64,000 bases of DNA from an uncultured Chloroflexota bacterium (lineage in GTDB: Bacteria > Chloroflexota > Dehalococcoidia > GIF9 > AB-539-J10): NCBI GenBank assembly GCA_903884455.1, contig CAISEW010000041.1, forward strand, positions 34,086 to 98,085, given 5' to 3'. The notes below the pieces were generated by a model. It did no database searches. It was not told the origin of the DNA and worked only from the letters and a program-made list of their open reading frames with translations. Shown in pieces: positions 16,007 to 24,863 of the stretch (position 1 is its first letter; every line of letters begins with the position of its first letter). The position numbers were made by a program, and so were the translations under genes.

Positions 16007-17185
16007 ATGGCTAAATCAGGACTCAAGCATATAGACGTCGGAGCAGAGCTCACCAAAACCGAGTGGGAGAGTGAGGAGAGCCACGAGGTCGTTCACGGCA
16101 CCAGCTTCTCATCCTCGCCCGTCGAACGTCAGCTCTTTTATCGGGACGACGAGCACAAGTGGTACGTCTACAACGGCTCAACCTGGGTGTGGCTCGGTGG
16201 AGGCGGAGTAAGCACATTCCTTCAGCTTACAGACACGCCGTCCAGCTACTCGGGCCAGGGCGGGAAAGTCGCCAAAGTAAAGTCCTCAGAGGACGGCCTC
16301 GAATTCGGCCAGGTCACTGGCATGCAGGAGCACGGCAACGAGTATCACGACCCCGACTTCGCCGAAGTATCCCACACGCACTCCGACCTGTCCCCCGCCC
16401 ACAAGGACCAAGCAACTGGCGTTCATGGAGTAGGGGGGAGCGCAGTCGAAAGTGCCTCTGGCTCTCAAGCCAAAGTCGACGCCCACAAAGACCTCCCCAC
16501 CGGCGTTCACGGCGTGGGGGTGGGAACAATCGCCAAAGTGGCGGACATAGCCGTCGATAGCAACCTGTCTTCTGCGGCTCAGGACGCAATCAGTAAGAGG
16601 CATACACAGAATACCGACACCGAAATCAGGGATACCGATAACGATACCCAAGTTGACGTCGAGCAGTCTGCAGATGAAGACCAAGTCCGCATGAAGGTCG
16701 CAGGCACTGAGGCTTTTTTGCTCTATAACAATGGGGTATTAACTCTAAACAAACAAAGTGGATTTAGAGCCTATAGGACAGCAACCCAGAGTGTAAGCCC
16801 TATGACATGGACTAAGGTTCAATACAACACCGAGGAATACGATATTCAGGGTGAATATGACCATGTAACAAATTTCAGGTTTACGGCTACAAAAGCTGGA
16901 AGATACTTAGTAACAGCTATATGTGGACTTGACAACCTATCTGATGGGAAAGCCGTAACACTCGTAGTAGTTAGGAATGGTGATACAACTACTTGGGTGG
17001 GAGCTAGGCGATTAGTCACCGCAACCACTGGTGCTGCTGGAGGCCTTTGCTTCTCTGGCTCAGGCACAATGAACTTAGCAGCTAACGACTACATTGAAAT
17101 CTACATACTTCACACTGACACCGCAGCAAAAAACACCCCAGCAGAGGCAATGTCTGTGTCGGTTGAGGTAATTAAGGTAGCCTAA
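16007..17185 (+). CDS. Phage tail fibre/receptor-binding protein with C1q-like tip
   Basis: A 392-residue virion protein. The N-terminus has an FYRDDEHKWYVYNGSTWVWLG segment, a module common at the start of fibre proteins. The middle is His/Asp-rich (EYHDPDFAEVSHTHSD, DAHKDLPTGVHGVGVG), typical of extended trimeric fibres. From about residue 255 a C1q/TNF-like beta-sandwich is suggested (GFRAYRTATQSVSPMTWTKV...YDHVTNFRFTATKAGRYLVTA). Such tips bind receptors on the host surface. Base composition of the last third is more AT-rich than the rest, suggesting that the tip domain was exchanged. Start ATG 16007 follows GGAGGAACC. Confidence 0.7.
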   Translation: MAKSGLKHIDVGAELTKTEWESEESHEVVHGTSFSSSPVERQLFYRDDEHKWYVYNGSTWVWLGGGGVSTFLQLTDTPSSYSGQGGKVAKVKSSEDGLEFGQVTGMQEHGNEYHDPDFAEVSHTHSDLSPAHKDQATGVHGVGGSAVESASGSQAKVDAHKDLPTGVHGVGVGTIAKVADIAVDSNLSSAAQDAISKRHTQNTDTEIRDTDNDTQVDVEQSADEDQVRMKVAGTEAFLLYNNGVLTLNKQSGFRAYRTATQSVSPMTWTKVQYNTEEYDIQGEYDHVTNFRFTATKAGRYLVTAICGLDNLSDGKAVTLVVVRNGDTTTWVGARRLVTATTGAAGGLCFSGSGTMNLAANDYIEIYILHTDTAAKNTPAEAMSVSVEVIKVA

Positions 17186-17192
17186 GACATCT

Positions 17193-19356
17193 ATGAAAAC
17201 CTTAACCTCCACTCTGCTCGCAAGCCAGAAGAAAGCCAACCACCTCCCCTACGTCGAGGCTAAAGTCTATGACTATGAGGCGGGCATCAAGAGGCTATCC
17301 TGGACACGCATTTATGAAGGCAGCGAGCCCGACAACCATCACGGCATTGCCTTCGACGGCCAGGGCTCTATGCACCGCATCAGGAGCCAGGGCAACAATC
17401 TTTATTATCAGAAGCAGACGCTTCCTTTTGGTGTCCCGTCATCCTTCCCCCTTATCTTCCCCGTCTCCCTGGTCGACGGCCCAGCCCTTGACCAGTGGAC
17501 GTTAATAGCGGAGGACTGCTACGGTCCCTGCGCTATCGCTGCCTATGGCAGCAAGGTCTATATCTTCTACAAACCCAACGAACCCAACAAACTCAACAAA
17601 CTCTATAGTCATGACTACGGCCAGTCCTGGAATAATGCTCAGCTCGCAGCCTACGATGAGGTCGTTTCCCTGGCGGCGTGTTGGTGGAGGACAGGGAACA
17701 ATGTCGTCTGCTTCGCTCTCAAAGGGAGCTATCCAGTCAAGATCAACGGCATAGTCTTAGACACCTCCGACCAGAGCACCAGCCAGCACGAATGGTACGA
17801 CGCCACCCACCCTTTGTTGGACACCTATGGCATCGGAGCTACCTTTAATCCTTTCTGGCCTGCTATCGAGATCATCTTCGCTGGCAGGGAGTCTGATTCC
17901 CCCTATAATCACTATGACCTTTTCCGTACCAAGTTTAGTTCATCATACAACTTCCTGGCCCTGGAAAGCTTTCTCATGGCCCCCGATGGAGAGGGCATCA
18001 CCTATGAATACCCCGACTGCCATTTACCCGCCGTAGCCTCCGGCGAAGGCGGGCCGGACTACGAGACTAACCGCATTGTCGCCGTCGAGAAGTTCATGGG
18101 GACGACCGCCTACACCCGCCCTATTACTTGCCACGTGGTAAAAGGAACATACTGGTCCGATACCACTTTTACTGAGCCCAAGCCCCTCCCTGTCATTGCG
18201 AGCGGAGCGTGGCAATCTCCCTACGGGCTCAGAATCGCCAGCACCGCCGATTATTGGTGGCTCTCCGAAGCCCGACGGAGTCTGGAGAGCCACCCGCCCC
18301 GCCGACTCGCCCCTCGACTTGACTGGCGATATTGTCTCCGTCACCTTAACCCAATCACCCCAACAAACTCAAAGAACTCAAGGAACTCTCATTATCGAGC
18401 TCAACAACTCCAAGGGACAGTATGCCAACCCTGGCAGCGGAGTCCTTGCTTCTCTTCGCTTCCGCAGTGAAGTCGTCCTTAAGCTCGGCTATAAGACCTC
18501 TGTCGGGAACGAAGCTGTCGAAGTTGGGACTTACTGGATTGATTCCTGGGAGTACCAGTCCGTGTCATTGCGAGGCGAAAGCCGAAGCAATCTCAGCACT
18601 TTCACCCTCACCTGCCTGGACGGCTGGGGGCTCATGAACCGCTGGTCAGCTCGCTACCAGATGCGCTGGAACAAGGACGCCGTCAACCCCAAGTCCGTCT
18701 GGCAAATCCTCTATCAACTCTTAGCCAGGGTCGGCATCAAGCTCACCAACACCCCACCCAAACCCCAGTCCTCCGCCATCAACAACTTCTATCCCGACTT
18801 CACCATTAACCCTGGCACCAAGGGGGATGCTGCTATCAGGAGGCTGCTTTCCTTCGTCCCCGACCAGCTCGTCTTCAGAGGCCAGGAAGCCTTCACCAAG
18901 AACCCTTTACCCGCCGAAGCCCCCTCTTACTCCTACGGCGTAGGCGCGGCCGCCCACCCCATCATCTCCGGCCGATACCAGGACGCCGTCACCGCTTCCC
19001 GGGCCCGTGCCATCGGCCAGGACGAAGATGCCAACCGCATCGTTAGAGACGCCTTTGATTGGGATTTACTGAAGCTTGACATTGATATATTAGAACAAGA
19101 CTATGACCCTAACCTTAGCGAGGAGGCCAGGGCCCAGGAGAGAGCCGATGCCCTCCTAAGGGAGGCGTCATTGCGAGCGGAGCGTGGCAATCTCGTAGTC
19201 CCCACCAACGTCGGCCAAGAGCTCTTAGATGTCGTGGGGTTCACCGACGCCCGCTGCGGCGTCGACCAGGAGAACTACCGGGTCCAGGGGATTCGAACCC
19301 TCTACGACCGCCGTCAGGGACGATACGAGCAGGCTCTAACCTTGGGAGCACCGTGA
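17193..19356 (+). CDS. Phage tail/baseplate-like protein, frameshifted near 18265, with in-frame repeats
   Basis: The first frame (from ATG 17193) encodes an N-terminal domain and a propeller-like region (GIAFDGQGSMHRI, KLYSHDYGQSWNNAQ, an Asp-box-like motif) up to ADYWWLS. From about 18265 the protein clearly continues in the +1 frame as KPDGVWRATRPADSPLDLTGDIVS to the stop at 19356. One extra base at about 18266 explains it. The whole would be about 720 residues. Palindromic repeats at 18193-18220, 18565-18594 and 19168-19194 are translated in frame. The C-terminal part resembles minor tail or baseplate proteins that contact the host. It is the last phage gene and converges on a minus-strand gene 12 bases away. 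Confidence 0.65.
18193..18220 (+). repeat. Palindromic element inside tail gene
   Basis: TCATTGCGAGCGGAGCG...GCAATCTC. Further in-frame copies lie at 18565-18594 and 19168-19194. Confidence 0.85.
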
Positions 19357-19367
19357 TTTGTTTCCCG

Positions 19368-19922
19368 TTAGCTAATTAATGCTTGCTTCAAATCATTGAG
19401 CCTTGGGGTAAAAGCTTCAACGAGCTCCTGCCGGGCTAGTTGCCATTGGTTGTTAGTTTCGATATTGATAGCATCCACTGCTGTTCCTGAGATTCTCAAT
19501 TGGTGCAGGGTTTCCCTGTAGTTGCTTTCTAGGTCCTGTCTTATCTTCTGTTCTGCCTCTTCATATTCTTGAACAAGCTGGCCTATTTCTTCTGCCTTTG
19601 GCTGCAATTCAGGCCTTAAGCTGCTTATCGCCTCGACTACCCTTTTCACGCTATTTATACCCTGGGTAGTTGTAAACCCGATAGCCTCTACGAGGTGCTC
19701 GATTACGGCCTGCTTTATGATGTCTCTCCCCTTCTCTTCATGCTTGTTTAGCTCCGCAGTCATATCCAGTTGTCGGGAACTGTCTAGCCATTTTTGTGCC
19801 AGCACCTGACCGATTTGACGATACCCTTGTCTTTCTTGCTGTTCCTTTTCCTCGGTTGACAGCTTGCCCAATCTATTTGCTCTCTCTTGAGCAATTTCCC
19901 AGGAACTCTTTAACTCACCCAT
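19368..19922 (-). CDS. Coiled-coil protein of unknown function
   Basis: A 184-residue acidic helical protein. The sequence is rich in Glu, Gln and Leu with heptad-like stretches (ERANRLGKLSTEEKEQQERQ; VQEYEEAEQKIRQDLESN). No signal peptide, membrane helix or known motif is seen. It is encoded convergently to the last phage gene and is probably the first host gene after the prophage-like segment. A role cannot be assigned. Confidence 0.6.
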   Translation of the reverse strand: MGELKSSWEIAQERANRLGKLSTEEKEQQERQGYRQIGQVLAQKWLDSSRQLDMTAELNKHEEKGRDIIKQAVIEHLVEAIGFTTTQGINSVKRVVEAISSLRPELQPKAEEIGQLVQEYEEAEQKIRQDLESNYRETLHQLRISGTAVDAINIETNNQWQLARQELVEAFTPRLNDLKQALIS

Positions 19923-20004
19923 ACAGGCCTTCAGTTTATTAGCACTAGCAGTGCATTTTAGCCTATAATATTGAGGGGTTCAACAAAGCGAGTTTGAGGT
20001 TATA

Positions 20005-20736
20005 GTGATGATTTATTATAAATCTGTGAAGTTGGCCGAGTATTTTTATTGTTATGTATGGCAAGGCAGGGGCAATAACTGCAATGCCATTCTCTGGCCC
20101 TCGGTTTTAAGGGGGGAGCGTCCGCACGTATTAATTGACCCTGGCCATGTTAGGAATGAGCTTGGGGAGCCCTGTTTTGATTCACTGGCTCAGGCTATAG
20201 AGAAGGATGGCTTCAAAATGGAGGATATTGGCCTGGTGATTGGCACCCATAGCCATCCTGACCATATTGAAGCCACCGATTTGGTAGTGGGAAAAAGCGG
20301 AGCTTTGTTTACTTTATCCCGTGAGGAGGATGAATTTTATCGCACGATGGGGAAGATGTTCTTTCAGGCATTTGGCGGTAAGCCGCCGCAGGTTAATCCC
20401 TTCTTTTATCTTAAGGAGGGCGATTTGTCTCTGGGGGCTAAAAATAATAAAGTCGCGGTCAAGGTTTTCCTTACCCCGGGACATTCTCCCGGTTCTATTT
20501 CCCTTTATCTGGAAGAGGATAAAATATTGATCAGCGGTGACGTGGTCTTTGCGGGCAGCATAGGTAGGACTGATTTCCCTGGTGGCAGCCCTTCCTTGCT
20601 ACGGAAGAGCATTGATGAGCTGTCTCAGCTTGATGTGGAATACCTTGTTCCTGGTCACAGCACCGAAGCGGGCAGCATAATTGTCGGCAAGGATAAAGTA
20701 AGGCGTAACTTTTACACGGTCAAGATGTTTATTTAA
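20005..20736 (+). CDS. MBL-fold metal-dependent hydrolase
   Basis: A 243-residue metallo-beta-lactamase-fold protein. The metal ligands are visible: THSHPDH (about 92-98), TPGHSPGS (about 159-166), GD in LISGDVVF and a final PGHS. The pattern matches the glyoxalase II-like/MBL-fold group that hydrolyses thioesters or related bonds; the substrate is not predictable. The reading frame begins GTG at 20005 with ATG at 20008 next to it. It is followed by a conserved protein gene 52 bases on, possibly co-transcribed. Confidence 0.8.
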   Translation: MMIYYKSVKLAEYFYCYVWQGRGNNCNAILWPSVLRGERPHVLIDPGHVRNELGEPCFDSLAQAIEKDGFKMEDIGLVIGTHSHPDHIEATDLVVGKSGALFTLSREEDEFYRTMGKMFFQAFGGKPPQVNPFFYLKEGDLSLGAKNNKVAVKVFLTPGHSPGSISLYLEEDKILISGDVVFAGSIGRTDFPGGSPSLLRKSIDELSQLDVEYLVPGHSTEAGSIIVGKDKVRRNFYTVKMFI

Positions 20737-20788
20737 CAAATGATAAGGAGTGAAGAGCTTAGAATAACAGGTTGAATTGGGGTCTATT

Positions 20789-21463
20789 ATGGAGACGGAT
20801 GACAAAGTTAAATATGCTCTGGAGCACACGGAATTAATCCGAGCACCACAGCAAAACCTGGCCACTTTTGGCAGTTCTGTTATTGATTATTACGTTGTCA
20901 CTGAACTGGTGGGGAATCTCAGTGTGGTCCGGGATGGGAAGGTAATTGCGGAAAGACCCAAAATTGTCACTCCTGCTTACCTGGTCAATGTTGAAGGATT
21001 CAGTGAGCAGGCGAGAAGATACATAGCGATGATGGCTCGGGAGCGCCCTTATGAGTCGGGCATTTTTTACCGATATAAGAACGAACCCAAGGGGATGAAT
21101 GTTGTCTCCGAGCCTATCAGGCAGGTGATAGAAAAGCTCAGCTCTCAAATAGAGGAGCAGAATAACCCCTTAAGCACCATAATCAGAGGGGTGGAGGAAC
21201 TATGGGATGTATCTTTGCTCATGTTCATCTATGAGATAACTAACAGGTCGGTTCGCACTAATGTAGTCGAATTTAATCGTCGGGGCTTTTTAGAAGTAGA
21301 TGCCGGTGGAGTGCCTCAGGGTGCCCGAGATTACATTGAGGAACTTTTCGAGCAAGCGAGTCGCAACCTTTCCCGAGCCCCGGAGCTGGTGGTTGAGTTA
21401 AACCGCTGGGGTCTATTCCCGGAATATCAAGACCGTTTCTTTGCCCTGTTCAGAAGAAAGTGA
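20789..21463 (+). CDS. Conserved protein of unknown function
   Basis: A soluble protein of about 224 residues; the start is set at ATG 20789 (an in-frame TTG lies 12 bases upstream). The first half is beta-rich (LATFGSSVIDYYVVTELVGN...DGKVIAERPKIVTPAYL) and the second half helical, ending ELNRWGLFPEYQDRFFALFRRK. No catalytic motif is recognised. It lies between an MBL hydrolase and prepilin peptidase genes, which does not suggest a pathway. Confidence 0.65.
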   Translation: METDDKVKYALEHTELIRAPQQNLATFGSSVIDYYVVTELVGNLSVVRDGKVIAERPKIVTPAYLVNVEGFSEQARRYIAMMARERPYESGIFYRYKNEPKGMNVVSEPIRQVIEKLSSQIEEQNNPLSTIIRGVEELWDVSLLMFIYEITNRSVRTNVVEFNRRGFLEVDAGGVPQGARDYIEELFEQASRNLSRAPELVVELNRWGLFPEYQDRFFALFRRK

Positions 21464-21474
21464 GCCTGCCCGAG

Positions 21475-22248
21475 TCACCACAGTCCCAGGTACCAGCTTA
21501 GTATATTACTTCCCCAGAGTAGTGTTACCATGGCGGCTAGGGCCAGGAAGGGACCGAAAGGAATCGTCTCCCGGCGTTTTCTCTTTTTAGCTATCATCAA
21601 GACCACAGCCACTATGCCACCGATGATAGCTCCCATAATAATGGCGAGAAGAACCAGAGGAAAGCCGGTTGCCAGGCCAATCAAAGCCGCGAGCTTAACA
21701 TCTCCCCAACCCATGCCCCCACGGGAGACTATGGCAATCACAAGGAATAGAGCAAAACCAATGCCTCCGCCTAGAGCGGCGTAAGCAACTCGCATAACTA
21801 TCGAATCAGTAAGCCATGGCCAGGGATATAAAGACAGGAGCAAAGCCACAACCATGCCGGGATAGACTACCTTGTTCAGGATGAGCCCCTGCTCCAGGTC
21901 GATGACGAAAATGATAATGAATAGGCAGGCGTAGAAAGCCATAACTCCCAGCTCCGCACTTAAGCCATAGTGCCAGTAGAGTAAAGCGAATATCAGGCCG
22001 GTGGCCAGCTCCACCCAGAATATCCTGCGGGGTATGGAAGCCTGACAGTACCGACAGCGACCACGAAGCCGGAGGTAGCTAAATACGGGAATGTTGTCTT
22101 TAGCGGCTAGCTTGTGCTGGCAAGCTTCGCAATGAGACGGTGGAAGTACAATGGACTTGTTCTGGGGTAGACGGTCAATGCATACATTAAGGAAGCTGCC
22201 TATAGCCAGACCCAGAAGGGCAAATATGAATATCAAAAGTATTTCCAC
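21475..22248 (-). CDS. pilD: Prepilin peptidase (A24 family)
   Basis: A 257-residue polytopic membrane enzyme that cleaves the leader of type IV prepilins and usually N-methylates the new end. The N-terminal domain has the zinc tetracysteine pattern CEACQHK...CRYCQAS. The two catalytic aspartates are in FVIDLEQGLI and GWGDVKLAAL. About seven hydrophobic helices follow. A type IV pilus or competence system is implied, although no other pilus gene is in view. A palindrome cluster and a terminator separate it from the next minus-strand gene. Confidence 0.93.
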   Translation of the reverse strand: MEILLIFIFALLGLAIGSFLNVCIDRLPQNKSIVLPPSHCEACQHKLAAKDNIPVFSYLRLRGRCRYCQASIPRRIFWVELATGLIFALLYWHYGLSAELGVMAFYACLFIIIFVIDLEQGLILNKVVYPGMVVALLLSLYPWPWLTDSIVMRVAYAALGGGIGFALFLVIAIVSRGGMGWGDVKLAALIGLATGFPLVLLAIIMGAIIGGIVAVVLMIAKKRKRRETIPFGPFLALAAMVTLLWGSNILSWYLGLW

Positions 22249-22334
22249 GGGTGTTTATTGTGGACGTATTATGTGCCTGAAGTCAATACCTGCTCTGATA
22301 AAATCGGAGTTATTGCCAGGCGTAGCTTCTTCTG

Positions 22335-22408
22335 TCGTTGCGAGGAGCGTAGCGACGAAGCAATCTCGTGGAGCCAATGAGATTGCCACACTTCGCTAGC
22401 AACGACAA
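22335..22408. repeat. Two TCGTTGCGAG palindromic elements
   Basis: Copies at 22335-22368 and about 22379-22408 in opposite orientation upstream of the prepilin peptidase gene. Confidence 0.85.
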
Positions 22409-22413
22409 TATAA

Positions 22414-22445
22414 CCGTACCTCCGCCCTTAGGGGCGGAGGTACGG
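22414..22445 (-). terminator. Intrinsic terminator of the RCC1 lipoprotein gene
   Basis: A perfect 14-bp stem (CCGTACCTCCGCCC / GGGCGGAGGTACGG) with a four-base loop and TTATATTGT on the 3' side of the minus strand, just after the lipoprotein gene. Confidence 0.75.
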
Positions 22446-22453
22446 GGGAAAAT

Positions 22454-23599
22454 TCAATTGAGATCCCAGCCGCCGACATTGCACTGACCATTGGAGTTCC
22501 ATCCCACGGCGACCACAGCGCCGTTGGACTTAAGCCCCACTGTGTGGAAGACGCCTGTAGCGACCTGGACGATGTCCGTCCAGTTGCCGACATCATACTG
22601 CCCGAAGGCGTTAGATCCCACGGCGACCACGGTGCCGTTGGCACAAAGCCCCACCGTGTACAAGCCGCCTGCGGCGACCTGGACAATGCTCGTCCAGTTG
22701 CCGACATCACACTGCCCGGAGGTATTATCTCCCACGGCGACCACGGTGCCATCGAGCTTAAGCCCCACCGTGTGACCGCCACCTGCGGCGACCTGGATGA
22801 TGTTCGTCCAGTTGCCGACATCACACTGCCCGTAGGTGTCATTTCCCACGGCGACCACAGTGTCGTCGAGCTTAAGCCCCACCGTGTGACCGCCGCCTGC
22901 GGCGGCCTGGACGATGCGCGTCCAGTTGCCGACGTCGCACTGCCCGGAGTCGTTCAATCCCACGGCGACCACGGTGCCGTCAGGCTTAAGCCCCACTGTG
23001 TCTGAGCCGCCCGCAGCGACCTGGATGATGTCCGTCCAGTCGCTGACATTACACTGCCCGTCCCAGTTCAATCCCACGGCGACCACAGTGACGTCGGATT
23101 TAAGCCCCACCGTGTGATACCTGCCGGCGGCGACCTGGACGATGTGCGCCCAGCCGCTGACATCCAACTGATGATAGTAATTGCTCCCCATGGCGACCAC
23201 GGTGCCGTCGGACTTAAGCCCCACTGTGTGCTTCTCGCCTGCAGCGAGGCCATATTGCTTGACAAAGTTGGCTGTTACAGAGTAGTTGTGGCCCATCGTG
23301 ATGGTAGTTGTGGCGGCATTGACATTGGCAATCGTGCCTGCGTCACCAGTCCAGCTGGCAAACAGATAGCCGTTATCAGGAGTCGCCACCAGGTGGACCA
23401 CCGTTCCGTTAGAATAGGTAAAATTCCCCCCTCCAGGGGTGGTTACCAACCCTCCAGCGGTACTGGCGATAGTGAGGGTATAATAAGAACGAGTAGTCTG
23501 AGCACAGCTTACCATCCCGCCAATTAAGGCTACCGCAATCAAAAGGATGCTAACTCTGGCCACGTAACAGTGTTTCCTCAAGCTAAGTATTATCCTCAT
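22454..23599 (-). CDS. Lipoprotein with RCC1-like beta-propeller repeats
   Basis: A 381-residue exported lipoprotein. Signal sequence with lipobox-like GGMVSC (Cys about 33) followed by a beta domain with the pattern of bacterial divergent-repeat modules (GGLVTTPGGG...GYLFASWTGDAGT). Then come about seven RCC1-type repeats of 38 residues each (HTVGLKSDGTVVAVG...QCDVGNWT). The repeats are nearly identical at DNA level with a 114-bp period, indicating recent tandem duplication. They should form a propeller outside the cell. The N-terminal leader is similar to that of the GLUG lipoprotein at 41739. It overlaps the stop of a small HTH gene (ATGA). Confidence 0.85.
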   Translation of the reverse strand: MRIILSLRKHCYVARVSILLIAVALIGGMVSCAQTTRSYYTLTIASTAGGLVTTPGGGNFTYSNGTVVHLVATPDNGYLFASWTGDAGTIANVNAATTTITMGHNYSVTANFVKQYGLAAGEKHTVGLKSDGTVVAMGSNYYHQLDVSGWAHIVQVAAGRYHTVGLKSDVTVVAVGLNWDGQCNVSDWTDIIQVAAGGSDTVGLKPDGTVVAVGLNDSGQCDVGNWTRIVQAAAGGGHTVGLKLDDTVVAVGNDTYGQCDVGNWTNIIQVAAGGGHTVGLKLDGTVVAVGDNTSGQCDVGNWTSIVQVAAGGLYTVGLCANGTVVAVGSNAFGQYDVGNWTDIVQVATGVFHTVGLKSNGAVVAVGWNSNGQCNVGGWDLN

Positions 23600-23721
23600 T
23601 TTTCACCTCTAGATTCTTGTAGTTGCCTGATTCGGCGCAATAGAGTGCTCTTGCTTATGCCAACTATCTGGCAAACTTCAGCAGTTCCATAACAGATTCG
23701 GCTGTTTATTTTTACACGCAT
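23596..23721 (-). CDS. Minimal helix-turn-helix (MerR/excisionase-like) protein
   Basis: About 41 residues from ATG 23721, which has GAGGGAG eight bases upstream; the frame is open 20 codons further. The core GTAEVCQIVGISKSTLLRRIRQLQES is a MerR/AlpA-type winged-helix recognition motif with almost nothing else. The stop overlaps the ATG of the RCC1 lipoprotein gene, so the two are probably translated together. A local regulator of the lipoprotein gene is a guess; it could also be the N-terminal remnant of a larger regulator. Confidence 0.55.
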   Translation of the reverse strand: MRVKINSRICYGTAEVCQIVGISKSTLLRRIRQLQESRGEK

Positions 23722-24131
23722 ATAGAACTCCCTCACAAGACTAATTGAATATAGTCTAAGATCTGTTCGCTTCTCCGTCAATCACCCATTAGTAACCGTA
23801 CTTTCGTAAGGGAAGGCTTGTCCTCTCCCGATTGGTAGGAGCACACAAGGAGTTCTCTGTAGAAAATCTCATTACCACAGTACCAATCAAGCCTACTATA
23901 AATTAGGTATTATTTCCCCAGAATAATCCGGTTTGCCCAGACTAGGGGTCAATGAAGTTTGAGGATAGCTTGAGGCTTTATCGGAGGATTGAGCAACTCT
24001 TGTCATTGTGGGGCACTTTTCTCTTGTCATTGCGAGGAGCGAAGCCCCGAAGCAATCTCAATTATGAGACTGGACACTGGATTAGGATGATAATATAGTA
24101 ATGTGGTTGCCAAAATCGGGGGTGAGGCAAT
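23722..24131. other. Gap without gene; one clear palindromic repeat
   Basis: No convincing coding sequence. A canonical palindromic element lies at 24027-24059 and a degenerate fragment at 24001. The rest is AT-rich and must hold the promoters of the divergent HTH/lipoprotein pair and the DUF72 gene, but I could not place them with confidence. Confidence 0.6.
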
Positions 24132-24863
24132 ATGTCAGTGAAGTACTATGTTGGTTGCAGTGGCTGGCATTATGAGCACTGGCGCGGGCTTTATTACCCC
24201 GAGGAATTGCCCAGGCCGAAATGGTTGCCATTTTACGCCCGGCAATTTACTACCGTAGAGCTCAATAACAGTTTTTATCATATGCCTTCGGAGAAAGCGT
24301 TCACCACCTGGAGAGAATCTACACCCGACAACTTTATTTTTGCTGTTAAGGTGAGTCGATTCATCACGCACATAAAAAGGTTAAGGAATTTAGGTTCAGC
24401 GGTGGAGAACTTTCTATCGCGGGCTAGTTTTTTGGGAGAAAAACTGGGTCCCTTGCTGTACCAACTGCCTCCTAGCATGAAGCGCAACGATGAGCTATTA
24501 CAGAATTTTTTATCTTCATTGCCGCCAAAATATCAGCATGTAGTTGAATTTCGCCACGAGTCATGGATTGACGATGCTGTGTTCGATATTTTACGAGGAC
24601 ACAATGTTGGGTTGTGCGTTTTTGACATGCCGGGCTTTAGCTGCCCCCTTGTCGCTACCAGTGATTTTGCCTATGTCCGTTTCCATGGCAGCGAGGGTCT
24701 ATATTCCAGTTGTTACTCCGACGAAGAGCTTTCCCAATGGGCACAAAGAATTGCTCGGCTGGGGCAAAACGTTAGGGCTAGCTATATCTATTTTAATAAC
24801 GATGCAGAGGCATTTGCGGTTAAGAATGCTATAACGTTGAGGAATCTTTTAAATATTCCTTAA
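24132..24863 (+). CDS. DUF72 (YecE-like) protein
   Basis: A 243-residue protein with the family opening YVGCSGWHYEHWRGLYYPEELP, then FTTVELNNSFYHMPS and VEFRHESW, and the ending YIYFNNDAEAFAVKNAITLRNLL. It is a TIM-barrel-like family of unknown biochemical function. Preceded by GGGGGTGAGG. Its 3' end overlaps the convergent uvrC gene by 35 bases. Confidence 0.9.
   Translation: MSVKYYVGCSGWHYEHWRGLYYPEELPRPKWLPFYARQFTTVELNNSFYHMPSEKAFTTWRESTPDNFIFAVKVSRFITHIKRLRNLGSAVENFLSRASFLGEKLGPLLYQLPPSMKRNDELLQNFLSSLPPKYQHVVEFRHESWIDDAVFDILRGHNVGLCVFDMPGFSCPLVATSDFAYVRFHGSEGLYSSCYSDEELSQWAQRIARLGQNVRASYIYFNNDAEAFAVKNAITLRNLLNIP

Noticed and set aside
19280-19305. GGGGATTCGAACCCTC, resembling a tRNA T arm on the minus strand, at the end of the phage module (possible att site)
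   Set aside because: It lies in the well-conserved coding frame of the tail gene (VQGIRTLYD) and no acceptor, D arm or anticodon arm can be built around it.
22540-23270. Regular 114-bp direct repeats, considered as a CRISPR array
   Set aside because: The period is 38 codons, the repeats are coding and nearly contiguous, and they translate into RCC1 modules; there are no spacers and no cas genes.
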